Source of the DNA: Epiperipatus broadwayi
Taxonomy: Eukaryota; Onychophora; Udeonychophora; Euonychophora; Peripatidae
Length of the DNA: 64,000 bases
Assembly (NCBI GenBank): GCA_028023455.1
Contig: JAQFVV010012416.1
Location: 8,189,967-8,253,966, forward strand
Direction: 5' to 3'
Shown here: positions 11,954 to 23,694 of the stretch, one piece after another
How the letters are laid out: each line of letters starts with the position of its first letter
How positions within the stretch are numbered: position 1 is the stretch's first letter
Program-made: the position numbers and the translations under genes
The notes under the pieces: generated by a model
The model's input: only the letters and a program-made list of their open reading frames with translations
The model's database searches: none
Told to the model about the DNA's origin: nothing

Positions 11954-13382
11954 ACTATATTACATTTAAATAAAAATTGTATCCATTAACTTATAATAAT
12001 TTTTTTAATTATTCGATAAAATAAATATAATTAAAAAATATATCTGTAAATTGGTTTAAAAAAAGTTTCCTTCTAAATTTAAAAATTTTACTTTATCATA
12101 TAGTTTAAATGACATATTCCAAATGACTTGATAATCTTGCTAAAAATACGCCTTTTTAAAATGAATATTTTTAATCATATTGATTTTAAGACTTCGTTTA
12201 GTTAGGAACTGTTATAAAATGATATTTTCACTAATTACTGCTCTCTACAGAGAATAATTCAATGAAAGCTAATATTTTGATTAATATTCAGTAATGTGCC
12301 TCCTTTTGCATCTAACTTAAGAAATTTATAAGGGTGCCAATTAGAATTTTAGTTTGCTGCTTGTGTTGGTTAAAATATTTTTATTGGTTTGTAGTACAAC
12401 GAACATTTGGGGGGGGGGGGAGAAAAAGATACGCCTACTTTTTTCTTTTAATTAAGAAGCTTTAGTAATTAAATCGTTGTTTATACAAAGTAATTTATTT
12501 TTGAATTGCTTTAGCTATTTGTCTTTCAATATTTAATTCACTTAGAAATTTATTAGGCTTTGACTTGAATTTTTTTTTTTTACTTTTTCTCTAACTGATT
12601 TTAGTAGTTTTGATTATTTTAGGCTTATGTATAAAAACTTTGCTACACATAAGCATTAAAAAGCCATTCGTTTTTTGCATGAATAAAACTTTGATTTTGA
12701 ATTCTTTTTTTTTTTTAGTTTTTTTTTTTTTAAGTTTAAAAGCTATTTGATGCCGGATAATTAACAATTCTTCAATACCTATTGCACAATAGTTTATTTA
12801 AATTGGTGTGTCAGTAGTAATAAACCATTGCTAAAGAATGCTATTCATCATAATGTTTGGCTACTGCTAACACCGTTCATTTAAATGCATTTAAACAGGT
12901 AAGTGTCTTTTCATGTTTTAAGTCAAAAAGCCAGTCGTAACTATGGTTTCATTTCTCATTTGTATGTGGATGTTTTTTTTCACTCATTTTATCAAAAGGG
13001 GATTTGCATTAGACTCGAGAAACCAGCAACCATGCGTTTCACCGTCGTGAATATCTGAATCGATAATTATAAAAATTCAGATCTTTTACATTACCCACAA
13101 TTCCATAATAGTCTCATTTTTAATGTAAAGCATATGAATGCGTTAGTATACCAATATGCTATAAATTGTCAGACCTAATAAATTTATAACTCAATCAAAT
13201 TAAAAGTATTATCAAAGTATTAATTGTAAATGTTTGTTCCCATTGTTTTTCGATGTTGTGGTGATTGTTATTCATTAAATCTAAACATTTATCATAAAAT
13301 AAAATAAAACTTTTTATAGTATTTTTATTCTATTAGTTATATATATAAACTACTAATAAGTATGTTTTTTTGACTTCAAAAT
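11954..13382. other. intergenic, no gene seen
   Basis: AT-rich sequence containing a G homopolymer near 12411-12420 and several T runs (for example 12569-12580 and 12703-12732). No coding or repeat family recognised. Confidence 0.5.
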
Positions 13383-13392
13383 ATTGCCTGCA

Positions 13393-13505
13393 ATAATTGT
13401 TAGCCGAGAGGTCAGCGCAGCCGCCTTGCAAGCAAGCAGTTGGTTGCAGACGGTTGCTGCGAGTTCGCCTCCAGGCTGATGCTATGACATATGAAAAGAA
13501 AAAAA
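13393..13505 (+). mobile_element. tRNA-derived SINE with 10-bp target-site duplication
   Basis: The perfect direct repeat ATTGCCTGCA flanks the element at 13383-13392 and 13506-13515. The head reads GAGAGGTCAGCGCAG (A-box region), a stem-loop with loop CTTGCAA, and GAGTTCGCCTCCAG as a weak B box. The tail is TGATGCTATGACATATG followed by an A-rich end. Head and tail match the SINE at 37455-37556. It is too altered to be a working tRNA. The motif-free minus-strand frame over it (13333-13536) is a shadow. Confidence 0.8.
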
Positions 13506-13781
13506 ATTGCCTGCAGTAGGCGCTAAGATGAAGCAATAAGAATATATATATAGAATATTGTACAAGTCTATTGTAATAAGTGCCGACAAATAATGAATAA
13601 CTTGATTAGAGCTAATGATATGGAATTATGAAAAATGAATATAAGAAAATATATTGTTATTTAAAAATTAAAAATATATATAAATATAAAAGAAAGTTTA
13701 AATAAACATTAGATAAAGCTAGTTGTTATTTTGGTGCAAGAATAGGCATGTCAGATAAGATTTTGGATTATAGATGTAGTT

Positions 13782-14149
13782 CAGGGGTCCCCAACCTTTT
13801 TGGACTTAAGAACACATTCTAAAATACCGGCCAGGTAGTGAGCACCATTTATTTTTTCAATGTAAATTTATAGTTGGATATTGTTAATAATACACATAAT
13901 GTACAAAAAAATATTTATTTCAAAAATAAAATTTTAACATATAATTAAAGTTTATATTTTTACGCTGTAAAAGTATAGTATGCCCTACAATTTGATTTCA
14001 ACATAATACGATAATTTATAAGAAATTTTAAAAATTAAATTTATTTGTATTAGATAAATAATTTTTTATCGTGTTCGGATAGCTGCAGGCACACGTAAAA
14101 TGGTCTGCGGGCACCATGGTGCCCACGGGCTTAGGGCTGGGGACCCCTG
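13782..14149. mobile_element. non-autonomous hAT-type DNA transposon (MITE), 368 bp
   Basis: The 15-bp ends are inverted repeats: CAGGGGTCCCCAACC at the left and GGCTGGGGACCCCTG at the right, one mismatch. The element is flanked by a perfect 8-bp duplication, ATGTAGTT (13774-13781 and 14150-14157). An 8-bp duplication with CAG-type ends is the hAT signature. The interior is AT-rich with no transposase, so it must have been moved by a related element elsewhere. The intact duplication and termini suggest limited decay at the ends. Confidence 0.93.
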
Positions 14150-14157
14150 ATGTAGTT

Positions 14158-14827
14158 TATATGGAAATAGAAAAAAAAAGTATTGAACATTTAGTTTTGC
14201 AATATCGGATGTCAAAAGCAGATCAAAGTAAATTGTATGGGGAGTAAAAGAAACTCAAAACAAAATAGTTAAAGTGATAAAGATTTTTTTATGTATGTCT
14301 TAATAAATAGAATAGAAAAAGTGAAAATAAAACATTGAAATTAACAGCAAAATAGAATAAAAAGTGTCAATTCTGAGTGAATAATTTGGTAATTGCATAT
14401 TGGAAAAAGTTAATATAGCAGTAGGGGGAGGGGATACATGGTTTTACAGTAGTATGTCATGTTTTTGAGAAAGGACTGTTTAATCTAGTTAAAGGGTCTG
14501 TCGGTATATGATTTATACATAGAAACTTTTGTCTTTATCTAAAGAGAAGATATTTTATATCATATAATCATCATCGAAGATTGGTTCATTATTATATAAT
14601 TACAAGGGAATACCCAAAAATACTGAAATCATGTTCTGGAGAGCAATCATTGTGTAGTACATGCTTCTGCCATTAGATGCCTTTTACATGATTGCAGTGT
14701 TATCAGAAAGAAGAAGAGTGGATGTGAGGTAAGAAATAAACAAAGAGTAGCTGTTTAAATATAAATGTAGGTGTGAAGAAGGAATGGGTCTGTAAAATTA
14801 ATAGTAAGCAAGTTATTTATAAATGTA
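14158..14827. other. upstream of LINE A, no gene seen
   Basis: AT-rich, purine-biased on the plus strand. The right part may be the 5' leader of LINE A, whose first recognisable coding begins near 14828, but no boundary or duplication is visible. Confidence 0.4.
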
Positions 14828-15635
14828 ATGAAGAAAAAGGAGACAATAGAAATTTATAAAAGAGTAGTTAGAAAAGAAGAAATTGTTAAAATTGGGTATT
14901 TGAATATGAAAGGTGGTAGGAGACCAGAAAAGTGGCTGGAATTAAACAATGCAATTAAAAATGATGAGCTTGAGGTATTAGCAGTAGTGGGAACACATCT
15001 AAGAGAAGAAGAAAAACCTATTCTGGAAGACTTGGTGTGGCATGGTATACATAGAAAAGAAAAAGATAAAAGGGGTAATGGTATAGAGTTATGTCAAAAA
15101 ATATTTAAATACTGTTAACTGTCAAGAACATTTGTGGTTTGACATAAAGTTAGGAAGACAAAAATGGATGGTGGCTATAATGTATATAGCTACTGGAGAT
15201 AGTCAAACTATAATGGAGTGGAACAGTAGCATATATGAATGCCTAGTTAAGAATATCCAGAGATTCAAAGAGAAGGGAAAGAGAATAATGGTTATAGGAG
15301 ATATGAATTGGCATATTGAAAAAATTAATGATGTAGGTAATAAGAATGGACAACATTTGAAGAATTTTTGTCAGAGAGTGGATGTGAGTATTGGAAATTT
15401 ATCAAATATTTATGAGAGACAATACACATGGTCTAGAAATAATGTATTATACACAATAGATTATCTATTAGTAGAGAAAGAGGGAATGAATAAAGTACAT
15501 AAAATTAAAGTGATTGATAATGAAGAGAGAGTGTGTAATAGTGATCATAACTTTTTTATAATAGAAATGGTTAGTAATGTGATGGAAAATAAAATAAAAG
15601 TAAAAACAATAGTGAAAGATATGGACGGAGAGTGA
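14828..15635 (+). pseudogene. LINE A endonuclease domain (broken)
   Basis: Two frames cover one EEP endonuclease domain. The first (14828-15118) has the N-terminal strand IGYLNMKGG (Asn26) and VVGTHLREEEKP; the Glu expected before Thr-His is Gly55. After a frame change the second (15132-15635) has VIGDMNWHI (Asp57, Asn59), TIDYLLV (Asp110) and CNSDHNFF (Ser-Asp-His 137-139). The domain would nick target DNA for reverse transcription. Loss of the metal-binding Glu and the frameshift indicate inactivity. An in-frame stop at the end leads into a lysine-rich linker (15636-15905). Confidence 0.85.
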
Positions 15636-16278
15636 ATGATAAGAATAATTTTAGAAGAGTATAAAACAAAAGTTGAAAAAATGTGTAATGAAATAGAAAA
15701 AGTGGAAAATAGGTTTTTAGGTAAGAATATTCAGAAGAAAAAAAGTCATAAAAAGGTGAGAGCTAATAAAAGTGTAAAAGGGAGGGGAAAGCATGCAGAG
15801 AATATGTGTGCTATTAAAAACAAAAAAAGTGAAAAAGATATTAATGTTAAATGGAAAAAGTACTTAGAAAAAAAGAAGTTGACTAAAATAGGTAATTATA
15901 TATAGAGAATAAAATTCAATAGTAAATTGTTTGAAGTGATAGAAGCAAAAAAAGTGAAATTTACATTAAAAGAAGGAATATAGGGGAGAGAGAGATAGTA
16001 TTACTAGATGATGAGGGAATAGAGTGTAGCTCTAGAGAAGAATTAGCAATAATCTTAAATAGGATGTAATGGATATAGAAAAGATGTTAAATGTGAAGGA
16101 CAGAGTGATAGCCAACATGAAAGCTATAGTAATAGGAATATTAGGTGTACAGAAAATAAACTGATTGAGGCAGGAAATAAATGTGGTATGGCAAGAGGCT
16201 TAGATGGATGGGAAGCAGAGATGGTAATGTATTTAGGGCATAGGGCAAAAGTAAAACTATTATCATGTTTTAATAAGA

Positions 16279-17105
16279 TTGCACAGAAGAGAGATTGTCC
16301 AGATAGGAAAGAATAAGAATCATAGAAAGTTAAACAATTATAGACTTATAGTGGTAACATCAATTTTATATAAAGTTTTCTCATATATGGTGACTAGAAG
16401 GATTGCAAAATGGTTAGAAAAAAATAATATAGTGAGAGAAATGCAAGGAGATTTTCAATCAGATATGCATGTAGGATATGGTTTATTTGTGGTTAGATAA
16501 TTTATGAATATGAGTAGGAATACAGATAGGCAATTATATATGGTTTTTATAAATATAGAGAAGGTGTATGATAGAATAAACAGAAATAGATTATGGGTAA
16601 GTTTAGTAAATTTGGAAATGGATAAAGCTTTAGTGGATATTATTAAGAAATTATATGAAAATAATTACTATACATATCAATAAGGGATATAGAATCAATT
16701 AAAGTTAAAAACAGAGTGGGACTAAGGCAAGGATGCACTATGTCACCTATTTTGCTTTTGTTGTATTTGAGAAAAATGAAGAGAGCAATAAAAAGACTAG
16801 GAAGATGGATAGAGATACCATTATAGGTTGCAAGGAAGTATATATATTGTTAGGTTTTTTTATTTGTTGACATCTTTTTGTGTGCAAAAAGAAGAGAAGA
16901 TATGGAAGTCATGCTGAGGACATGTGCAAGGATGGGTAAAGAGATGGGGATTAAATTTAGTGAAGAAAAATCAAAAGTAATGATGATTAATACTGTGGAA
17001 AGAGAAGACAAAGAAGTTTTATTGAGGGATATGAAGTTAGGTGTGATAAATACATATAACTATTTGGGAATTGTCCTAAGTAATTCAGAAAAATTGCTTG
17101 GATGA
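16279..17105 (+). pseudogene. LINE A reverse transcriptase domain (broken)
   Basis: Fragments in different frames give the usual order. First comes LNNYRLIVVTSILYKVFS (16330-16385 region; typically NYRPI). Then FINIEKVYDRINR near 16543-16583, where the catalytic Asp of motif A is Asn. Then GLRQGCTMSP near 16720-16750 (motif B). Then a degenerate FVDI in place of the FADD-type box near 16860. Last is CAKRREDMEVMLRTCARMG with KFSEEKSKVMM at 16878-16990. Together these are clearly a non-LTR reverse transcriptase, inactivated at two catalytic motifs and by stops. Confidence 0.85.
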
Positions 17106-17644
17106 ATGGCCAAAAAAATTGATAAATGAAGCAAAGAAAAAAAGGGTTGATAAAGAAATTAACAATATTTTCATATAAATATGATGTAGCTAGAATTGTA
17201 TGGAAGGGAGTGGCATTAGTAGGGTTAACATATGGTGATGATGCGTTATGTATTAGTAAAGGAGTATTAGATTACTTAGAAAAAGTACAAAGATAGGTAT
17301 GAAGACATGCATTACATGCAGATGTGTGGACAGTGAAGGAGGCAATTCAAGGAAAAATGGGATGGTCAAGTTTTTATATGAGAGATGCAAAAATCAAAAT
17401 TAAATGTTTGGTAGATTGCAATTTATGGATAATAAAAAATAGCCAAACAGGGCAGGCAACAAGATAGGTGAGAAGGGTAATGCAGTATGCAGAAGATTTG
17501 GATAAAGAATTTATGTTAGTATACTTGCACAAAAGATGAGATGATTGTGTTAGGAGAATTGTTGAGTGTTATAATAGTAAGTAATGGGATAGAAGAATAT
17601 ATGCATTAATAAAGAATAGGGAGTTTGAGAGATGAAGGACTAGT

Positions 17645-18061
17645 ATGGAGAGTAAAAAGAGTTTAAATATATATAGAATTAAACAGAATATTGAGTGTGA
17701 GTTAATTTACGATAATATCAAGGAAAGTAGTTTACTGTTTAAGGTTCAAATGGGATCTTTAGCAACAAGGGAATATAGACATAAATGGGAAAATGTGGAT
17801 GATTTAGTCTGCAAGTTATGTAAGGAATGCATAGAAAATATTAAGCAACTGTTAGTTGAATGTAAATGCCTGAAAGCAGAAATGGTACAAATAATGAAGT
17901 TATGGAAGAATAGGTTTAAACAGAGTGATTATACAGAAAATGGGTTATTGGTTTTTATGCTAGGTTTGGAAAAAGATAAGGGGCATTTAGATATAAAGGC
18001 TATGGAGTTGATAAAGATTATGTTGTGGAAATGGGATGGAGCAGGATATGGGAAAACTTAG
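17645..18061 (+). pseudogene. LINE A C-terminal cysteine-motif region
   Basis: A 138-codon frame carries CKLCKECIENIKQLLVEC, which fits the C-X2-C-X8-H-X4-C motif found at the C terminus of many LINE ORF2 proteins, with Gln in place of the His. The downstream overlapping frame (18025-18237) is the 3' untranslated region read through. The matching region of LINE B (31172-32686, minus) keeps the His. It probably contributed nucleic-acid binding in the active ancestor. Confidence 0.75.
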
Positions 18062-18255
18062 GTCAGGGAATGGAAAAGAAAGGTAAAGTGGCTAACAGGG
18101 TTTCTCTGGGCATAGTTGTTGAGAGCTTCTTGATTCCATATGAGGAGAAGTCACAATACATCACTTCACATCACATTATTCTGCCAACCATTATCATAAG
18201 TGAAGTTGTGGTGCCATGTAATAAATGTTTTTATTAAATGCATCTTGCTTATTTA

Positions 18256-18895
18256 ATAATTTTTGTGATGATTGAAAAGTTGGAACAATGTGATATTACA
18301 TTTTCTGTTAGGGAAAATAACAGGAGAAACAATTGTAATGTTGAAACAACTTAAAATTATGCTGCTCTGGAGAAAACAAGTTTGGAGTGATTTAATGCTG
18401 AGTGAAGTCCATTGACAAGTCAATGATATTTTTTTATAAAAAAAACAATGTTCATCAGAAGTAATTATTATGATCAGGCATTTTACCTACAAGTTCTGGA
18501 ACATTTGCATGATGCTGTAAAACAAAAATGTTTTGATTTATGGCAAAGTAAAAAGTGCAAGCTTTACCACAACAATATAGCAGAGCAAAGTCTTGAGTGT
18601 GAAACAGTTTTTAATCAAAAACAATATTATCCAGATTATTCATCACCTAAATATATTTTCATGACCTAACTCCATGTGACATACTCTGCCCCCCTCCCAA
18701 ATAAAAAAATGCTTCAAAAGAAAAAAACTTTGTGGAATTGAAAGTGATGAAGAAAAAGTGATGATGTTCTTAAAAGGCATCACTTTGCAAAAGTTTCAGG
18801 ATTACTTTGACAAGTAAAAAACATGTTCAGACTGGTGCATTGCATCAAATGGACAGCACTTTGAAGGAAATTTAGTATGTAAAACCTAAAAATAA
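18256..18895 (+). pseudogene. mariner-type transposase relic
   Basis: Several frames together resemble a mariner transposase. GETIVMLKQL near 18321-18350 corresponds to the N-terminal helix-turn-helix region. AFYLQVLEHLHDAVKQK near 18478-18530 and LWQSKKCKLYHNN near 18535-18575 correspond to the catalytic core. A degenerate YYPDYSSP near 18625-18650 stands where mariners have YSPDLAPCD. WCIASNGQHFEGNL near 18834-18875 is the characteristic C terminus. Frameshifts, stops and a large deletion between the N-terminal and core parts make it inactive. Terminal inverted repeats were not found. It sits just downstream of the LINE A 3' end. In the parent, the enzyme cut and pasted the element at TA sites. 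Confidence 0.8.
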
Positions 18896-19194
18896 ATAAA
18901 GATATAGTGAGTTTTTGCCTGTTCTAAAAATAAATACACATATTTTTATTCCAAAATTCCAGATTTTGAGTGATATGACCTCACATTTGATTTAATTTTA
19001 GCCAAAAAGAGGCTTGCTTGAAATAAAATTAAAAAGCTGGAGAAGAATGTTAACCTAGTGAAATAAAAGGAAACTTGTACTCTACTATGTGAGCACTTAA
19101 ATTTGATAACCTCACAATCAGCTGACCAAATATTAAATTGTCATTACATATGTTTATTGCAATTAATTTAATAATTAACACAGTGATAATATAT

Positions 19195-19430
19195 ATACAC
19201 ACATGTATAGTGTCTATACTAAACTTATTATAATTGTAAAAGACTTGAACTCAGACTTTCATTGTGATACTATACACATATATAATATTTAAAAACATGT
19301 ATATTGTCTAATAATTATAAGGGACTTCAATTCAGATTTTCATAGTGTTACTATATATATAATATTTAAATACATGTATATTGTCTATACTAAACTTAAA
19401 TGTAATTATAAGGAACTTGAACTCAGACTT
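19195..19430 (+). repeat. short tandem repeat, period about 75-95 bp, three units
   Basis: ACATGTATAKTGTCTA recurs near 19202, 19295 and 19372, each followed by a version of GACTTGAACTCAGACTTTCA. The units vary in length through small deletions. The last unit leads straight into the foldback at 19408-19587, whose outer end shares the same GACTTGAACTCAGACTTTCA block. Confidence 0.65.
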
Positions 19431-19587
19431 TCAAAGTCCCCACAACCATCTAATCCATCTTATATAACATAACTGATACACATGAGATCGTTAATCTTTT
19501 TTACATGTGTGTGGTCATGTGTATCAGTTGTATAAGATGGATTGAATGGTTGTGGAGAGTTTGAAAGTCTAAGTTCAAGTCCCTTAT
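19408..19587. repeat. foldback ending in 475-bp-family sequence
   Basis: ACTTGAACTCAGACTTTCAA with CCACAACCATCTAATCCATC on the left pairs with its complement on the right (GATGGATTGAATGGTTGTGG, then TTTGAAAGTCTAAGTTCAAG), centre near 19497. The outer block also begins the 475-bp repeat copies at about 22.3 and 44.0 kb, so this appears to be two family ends head to head. Confidence 0.75.
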
Positions 19588-21461
19588 ATATATATATGTA
19601 CATGTGCAAAAAGTAAGAGAGAAATCTTTCATTTTTATGTCTGGCCTTAAAAAAATCAAACAAAGCAAATTTTTAATGTCAGCCAAATGTTTTGTGGATG
19701 CTGCTATTATTACCAAGCAATTGTCCGTCTGATAAAAACAAAATTTGTCTTTTTTACCACCCCACATAAGACAGCATGATAAGTTTCGTAACTTTTACTT
19801 CTGAGATTATGTTGTTAATATTAATTCTTATTAAGCGCGATATCAGCACGTAATACTTATATAAGGCTAAAATCTTAGTACATGCGCCTTGAGTACTTAA
19901 TTTTTAGTAAGAGAGACCTCTACAAATCATAACGTGAGATTCGACTTTATAAAGATAAGAGGGACCCTCTTATCTCTAATCTATTTTTCTTAATTTTTCT
20001 GAGATTAAGACAAATAAAACACCCTTGATCTTTTTCTCAGTTATCTAATAATTTAAAATAAAATATCTATTGGTTTTGCTTGAAGGCAGAATATAAGTAT
20101 ATGTTTGAAAATGTGTAAATAATGAATTTCTTATTTTTATATTTATATTTATGAAAGACAAAAACAAATGATCGCACTAACATATAATCAGCTGTAAAGC
20201 CATTATTACCAACATCATTTGAAACAAAAGTCTAAGGGTTCTAATAAATAAAGTTATATACTTAGACTAACATTAAATAATGAATTTTGATGCATTGTTT
20301 TAAATAATATCTATTTAGTTCGTAAATCTGACTATCATTTACATTGACAAACTGCTAACAATTGTTGATTACACCACCAGCACAGATTTCATCACAAGCA
20401 CAGATCTTCCCACATGTTCCAACTTGGCACAGAATTTAGAATTATACTGTTTATATCAATCTTCATAATTTTTTATTAACACAATATAATATATGTAAAT
20501 AAAATTAGTCATAAAATTAAATGTGGATGGAGTGCTTTTGATAAAAAATAATTTATTATTAAATGGTAATATGTCCATGTGCTTGTAATATGAGTAGAAG
20601 ATTTGAATATGCAATAGCACAATAATATAAAGGATTTGGAATATCAAGTGAATTGACGAAATGTAGGTCAATATTAAGAAGCAAAGATTAAGCTTGAAAT
20701 TATATAGATAAGAGGGCAAATAGTATTATTAACGTCAATAAAAAAATTAAGAAGTTAAAATAGAATTAGGACGATCATATGGTTAAAAGAGATAAAAACT
20801 GATGGAGATCTAACATTTTAACAATGCTATGAAAAGTCTAGGAAAATCTGCATATGCCATGGGTGGATGAGAAAAGAAAGCTTACTGGGTTATATGAAGA
20901 AGATAAATTACAAGTCAAAAAAACCCTCACCAATTACAGAAACATCTAATTAACGAACAATATCTAATTTTAATGACATTATTTAACTTATTTAATAGTT
21001 AACTTCTATAAGTTTTAATTTTAGTCTGGCTTCTGCATTCAGATATTTAAAAATATAATTCATAAAGTGTTATTATTTTGATGGTGGGTGTATCATTTTT
21101 TTTTATAATGACTTTATGTCCAAACAAAATATTTTGATTTGCACAAAATTCAAATAACGACATATTATTTGAATTCAACATCTAACATATTTAAATTAAT
21201 TTTTAATTATACGGATCATTTTTACTAATGTATTTATACATTAAAGTTACTACGTTAAACAAATAGTTTTTTTTTTTTTTACTGCTAGGGCAATGATGCT
21301 ATTTATTTAATAATAAAAGCTCCAATTTTGGTAGAATTTTATTCTACGAGAACGAGAGTATAAATATTTTTATTCGTAACGTAATACTTTTTTAATCTTG
21401 TAAAAGTGAAAAATGTATAATATTTCAACAAATAAATTATATTTTATGTCAAACTGACCAT
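19588..21461. other. intergenic, no gene seen
   Basis: AT-rich. A perfect small hairpin, GATAAGAGGG-A-CCCTCTTATC, is at 19954-19974; with no nearby gene I do not call it a terminator. The open frame at 20456-20719 (minus) is low complexity. The stretch 20755-20915 is purine-rich on the plus strand and may be an old LINE tail, unproven. Confidence 0.5.
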
Positions 21462-21655
21462 TAAACCACTAAACATCACATGATCACCATTTCTTATGCT
21501 TGCTCATAACTGTTATTAAAACAGGCAAAACTCTCCATACAGTAATGCCACTCAGTGCCAGCCAGAGTAATCAATGGATGCTAGAAGGCTTGTGCATAAA
21601 ATCCCTATCTAGTGCCTACTCATCCAATATCCCCAGACTAGTTCCTAATTTTTTT
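21462..21655. repeat. foldback MITE family M, copy 2 (one arm)
   Basis: The arm has the full outer end CCACTAAACATCACATGATC, then ATTTCTTATGCTTGC, AGGCAAAACTCTCCATAC, GGCTTGTGCATAAAATCCC and CCAATATCCCCAGACTAG. Only one arm is present; the next recognisable structure is the palindrome at 21735-22245. Confidence 0.8.
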
Positions 21656-21734
21656 GTTTTAAATTGGTGAAACTGAAATTTGGTCATTATGGAATATGGT
21701 AAACTACCAACTTCACCACTTCCTTTATTTTGCT

Positions 21735-22245
21735 GTAATATCTTATATAAATACAATTTATCCACTCTACTTTGAACACTTTTTAGCAAAAACCTTTTAT
21801 TATATATCAATCTTACATTTGGACTGTTTTGCAATTCTGCAGTCTTCTTCAGAGTTATGATAAAATGAACAAAATAAAATACATAATAAAAATAATACCA
21901 TAAAAATGTAATAATATTAATAAAAGAATATTGTGTATTTTATTTTATATTACCTTGATTATTTTATTTGGATTTGATTATACTTATATTTATTTCAGTT
22001 TTATTATATTTTGTAATATTTTATGTTGTTTTTTAGTTTTTTATTATTTTATTAATTTTATTGTTTAAATTTTTATGGTATTATTTATATAATTATGTAT
22101 TTTATTTTGTTCATTATATCATAGCTCTGAAGAAGATTGCAGGACAGTCAAAATGTAGGATTGTGTGTGCATATGTGTACAATAACAGGTTTTTTGCTAA
22201 AAAGTCTTCAAAGTAGAGTGGATAAATTGCATTTATATAGAATAT
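21735..22245. repeat. palindrome, about 510 bp
   Basis: CAGTCTTCTTCAGAG (21840) pairs with CTCTGAAGAAGATTGC (22125). Outward, TTTATCCACTCTACTTTGAA (left) pairs with TTCAAAGTAGAGTGGATAAA (right). Inward, GAACAAAATAAAATACATAAT pairs with its complement near 22090-22112. The centre is about 21990 and the arms are about 250 bp, AT-rich towards the middle. The CTGAAGAAGATTGC core is shared with the palindrome at 7741-7945. Confidence 0.8.
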
Positions 22246-22265
22246 GGTAATCATTTAAGAATCAT

Positions 22266-22797
22266 CAAATATTTAAAATACAGGCACTCTTCACATACCT
22301 GGAGCCTAATTGTAAACATGAGGGATTTAAACTCAGGCTTTCAAGCACCCTTCAACTATCCATACCATCTCATACCATTGATACACATGACCACATACAT
22401 GTAGAAAAGTTAAATAATCACCAATATATGTATTTCATCCTAAACCAGCCCTCATCAGTATGTCCAGATTATCATCTCCCACACACATATATAATCAGGG
22501 TTCAATATATTAAGATAGCAAATCTTCATTTTTTAATGGACAGGCTTCAATCCACTCCAACATCTAAATCTTCAGCCACCCATACCCTTAAAAAGCTGAT
22601 GATGGAAAGCCCAAATCCCATGCTGATGCCAATATTTTTGCCATGCCCATGTTGACCTCAAGTCATTCTGACCCCTCATGTATAGGACTGTATCCATTTA
22701 AATACATAGAAGAGGGATGGGCAGGATGCAGGCTTAATGTATAAATATTTAAAATAAAGGCAGTCTTCACATACCTGGAGCCTAAGTGTAAATAAAT
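22266..22797 (+). repeat. 475-bp-period repeat family, copy 2
   Basis: ATTTAAAATACAGGCACTC with CACATACCTGGAGCCTAA at about 22267 recurs at about 22741 with few changes, again about 475 bases apart. Between them lie the family blocks CCAATATATGTATTTCATC, GGACAGGCTTCAATCCACTCC and GCCCATGTTGACCTCAAG. This is one full unit plus the start of a second. Confidence 0.8.
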
Positions 22798-23694
22798 AAA
22801 ACTTGGTTACTGGTAATCAGTAAAACAGTACTTAATTAATTAGTACAGTAATAATTTATTTGATTATACAACAATGGTTTATTTGGTCTTAGTGATATCA
22901 TACAATGAGAAACTATTTAAACAAGCTTTGAAATTTTGAAGAATAGTTGGAATTTCCAGCACTCCATAACAATTAGGCCCAGTAGCCAAAAAAACTGGCA
23001 ATTTCAGAAATAGGGATCAAGTAAAAGATCCTGTTAATTCATTTAGAAGTAGTTATATTGTTCCACTGCAGCATGGAGAAGCTTTAATGTGTAGCTATAA
23101 CCATCAAAAATAAATTACGGTATTCCAATTGTAGTTAATCTTATCAAGATATCACCTGATTGACCTTCTAAAATGCTATCTCCAGTGTTGAACCTGTCTG
23201 CTTTTCTTATGATGTGACTGACCAAATATAAAATACCTAATTACCACACATCAACATGGAAATGTAATAAAATTGTAATTGTTGCTTGAATAAGAAATTT
23301 CAAAGAAGAAGAAATTCGTTAACTCATACTAAAGAATGTGAACATTCTAAGGTTTGCATACCAGATGTTTAAACTATTTTACAAGATTCAAAACTGGAAT
23401 GCAGTAGTGTAAAGTTTTATTAAAATACAAGCTTTAAAATCTTTGTAGGTGAGAATGTTTATATTTATTCTCTTGACGCAATTTATCATTTTTCATTACT
23501 AATTTTCTTTACGTTTATTTATTTTGCCATTGTACATTTAATTGTCTAGTATTTAGCATTTATTAATATTTGAAATGTAATATTTTGTTCCTCTCTTTCA
23601 TGTATTTAGATTTTTGTGACTAGAAGCTCACTTTCAATTTTAAAATAGAAGATGGGAGAAAATTTGTATTGTACTTATTTGTTTATATATATAT
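22798..23694. other. intergenic, no gene seen
   Basis: AT-rich with a somewhat GC-richer block at 22960-23230 that I could not assign. No open frame is supported. Confidence 0.5.

Larger units (their letters stand above)
14828..18195 (+). mobile_element. LINE A: decayed endonuclease/reverse-transcriptase retrotransposon
   Basis: Endonuclease, reverse transcriptase and C-terminal cysteine motif occur in the order of a LINE ORF2, spread over all three plus frames by frameshifts and stops. The plus strand is conspicuously purine-rich. The 3' end runs GGAGAAGTCACAATACATCA followed by repeated CATCA-like units. Matching 3' ends lie at 49366-49522 (plus) and about 29640-29755 (minus), which identifies this as the family's end. 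At least three catalytic positions are changed, so the copy is dead. The clade is not assigned; the C-terminal motif spacing is like that of LINE B. Confidence 0.88.

Noticed and set aside
18448-18669. Open frame as a host gene
   Set aside because: Residues match the mariner transposase core and continue, frameshifted, into its C terminus.
19954-19974. Perfect hairpin as a transcription terminator
   Set aside because: No gene precedes it and the genome is eukaryotic in character; short hairpins are expected by chance.
20456-20719. Minus open frame of 87 codons
   Set aside because: Low-complexity hydrophobic composition typical of AT-rich DNA, no motif and no support.
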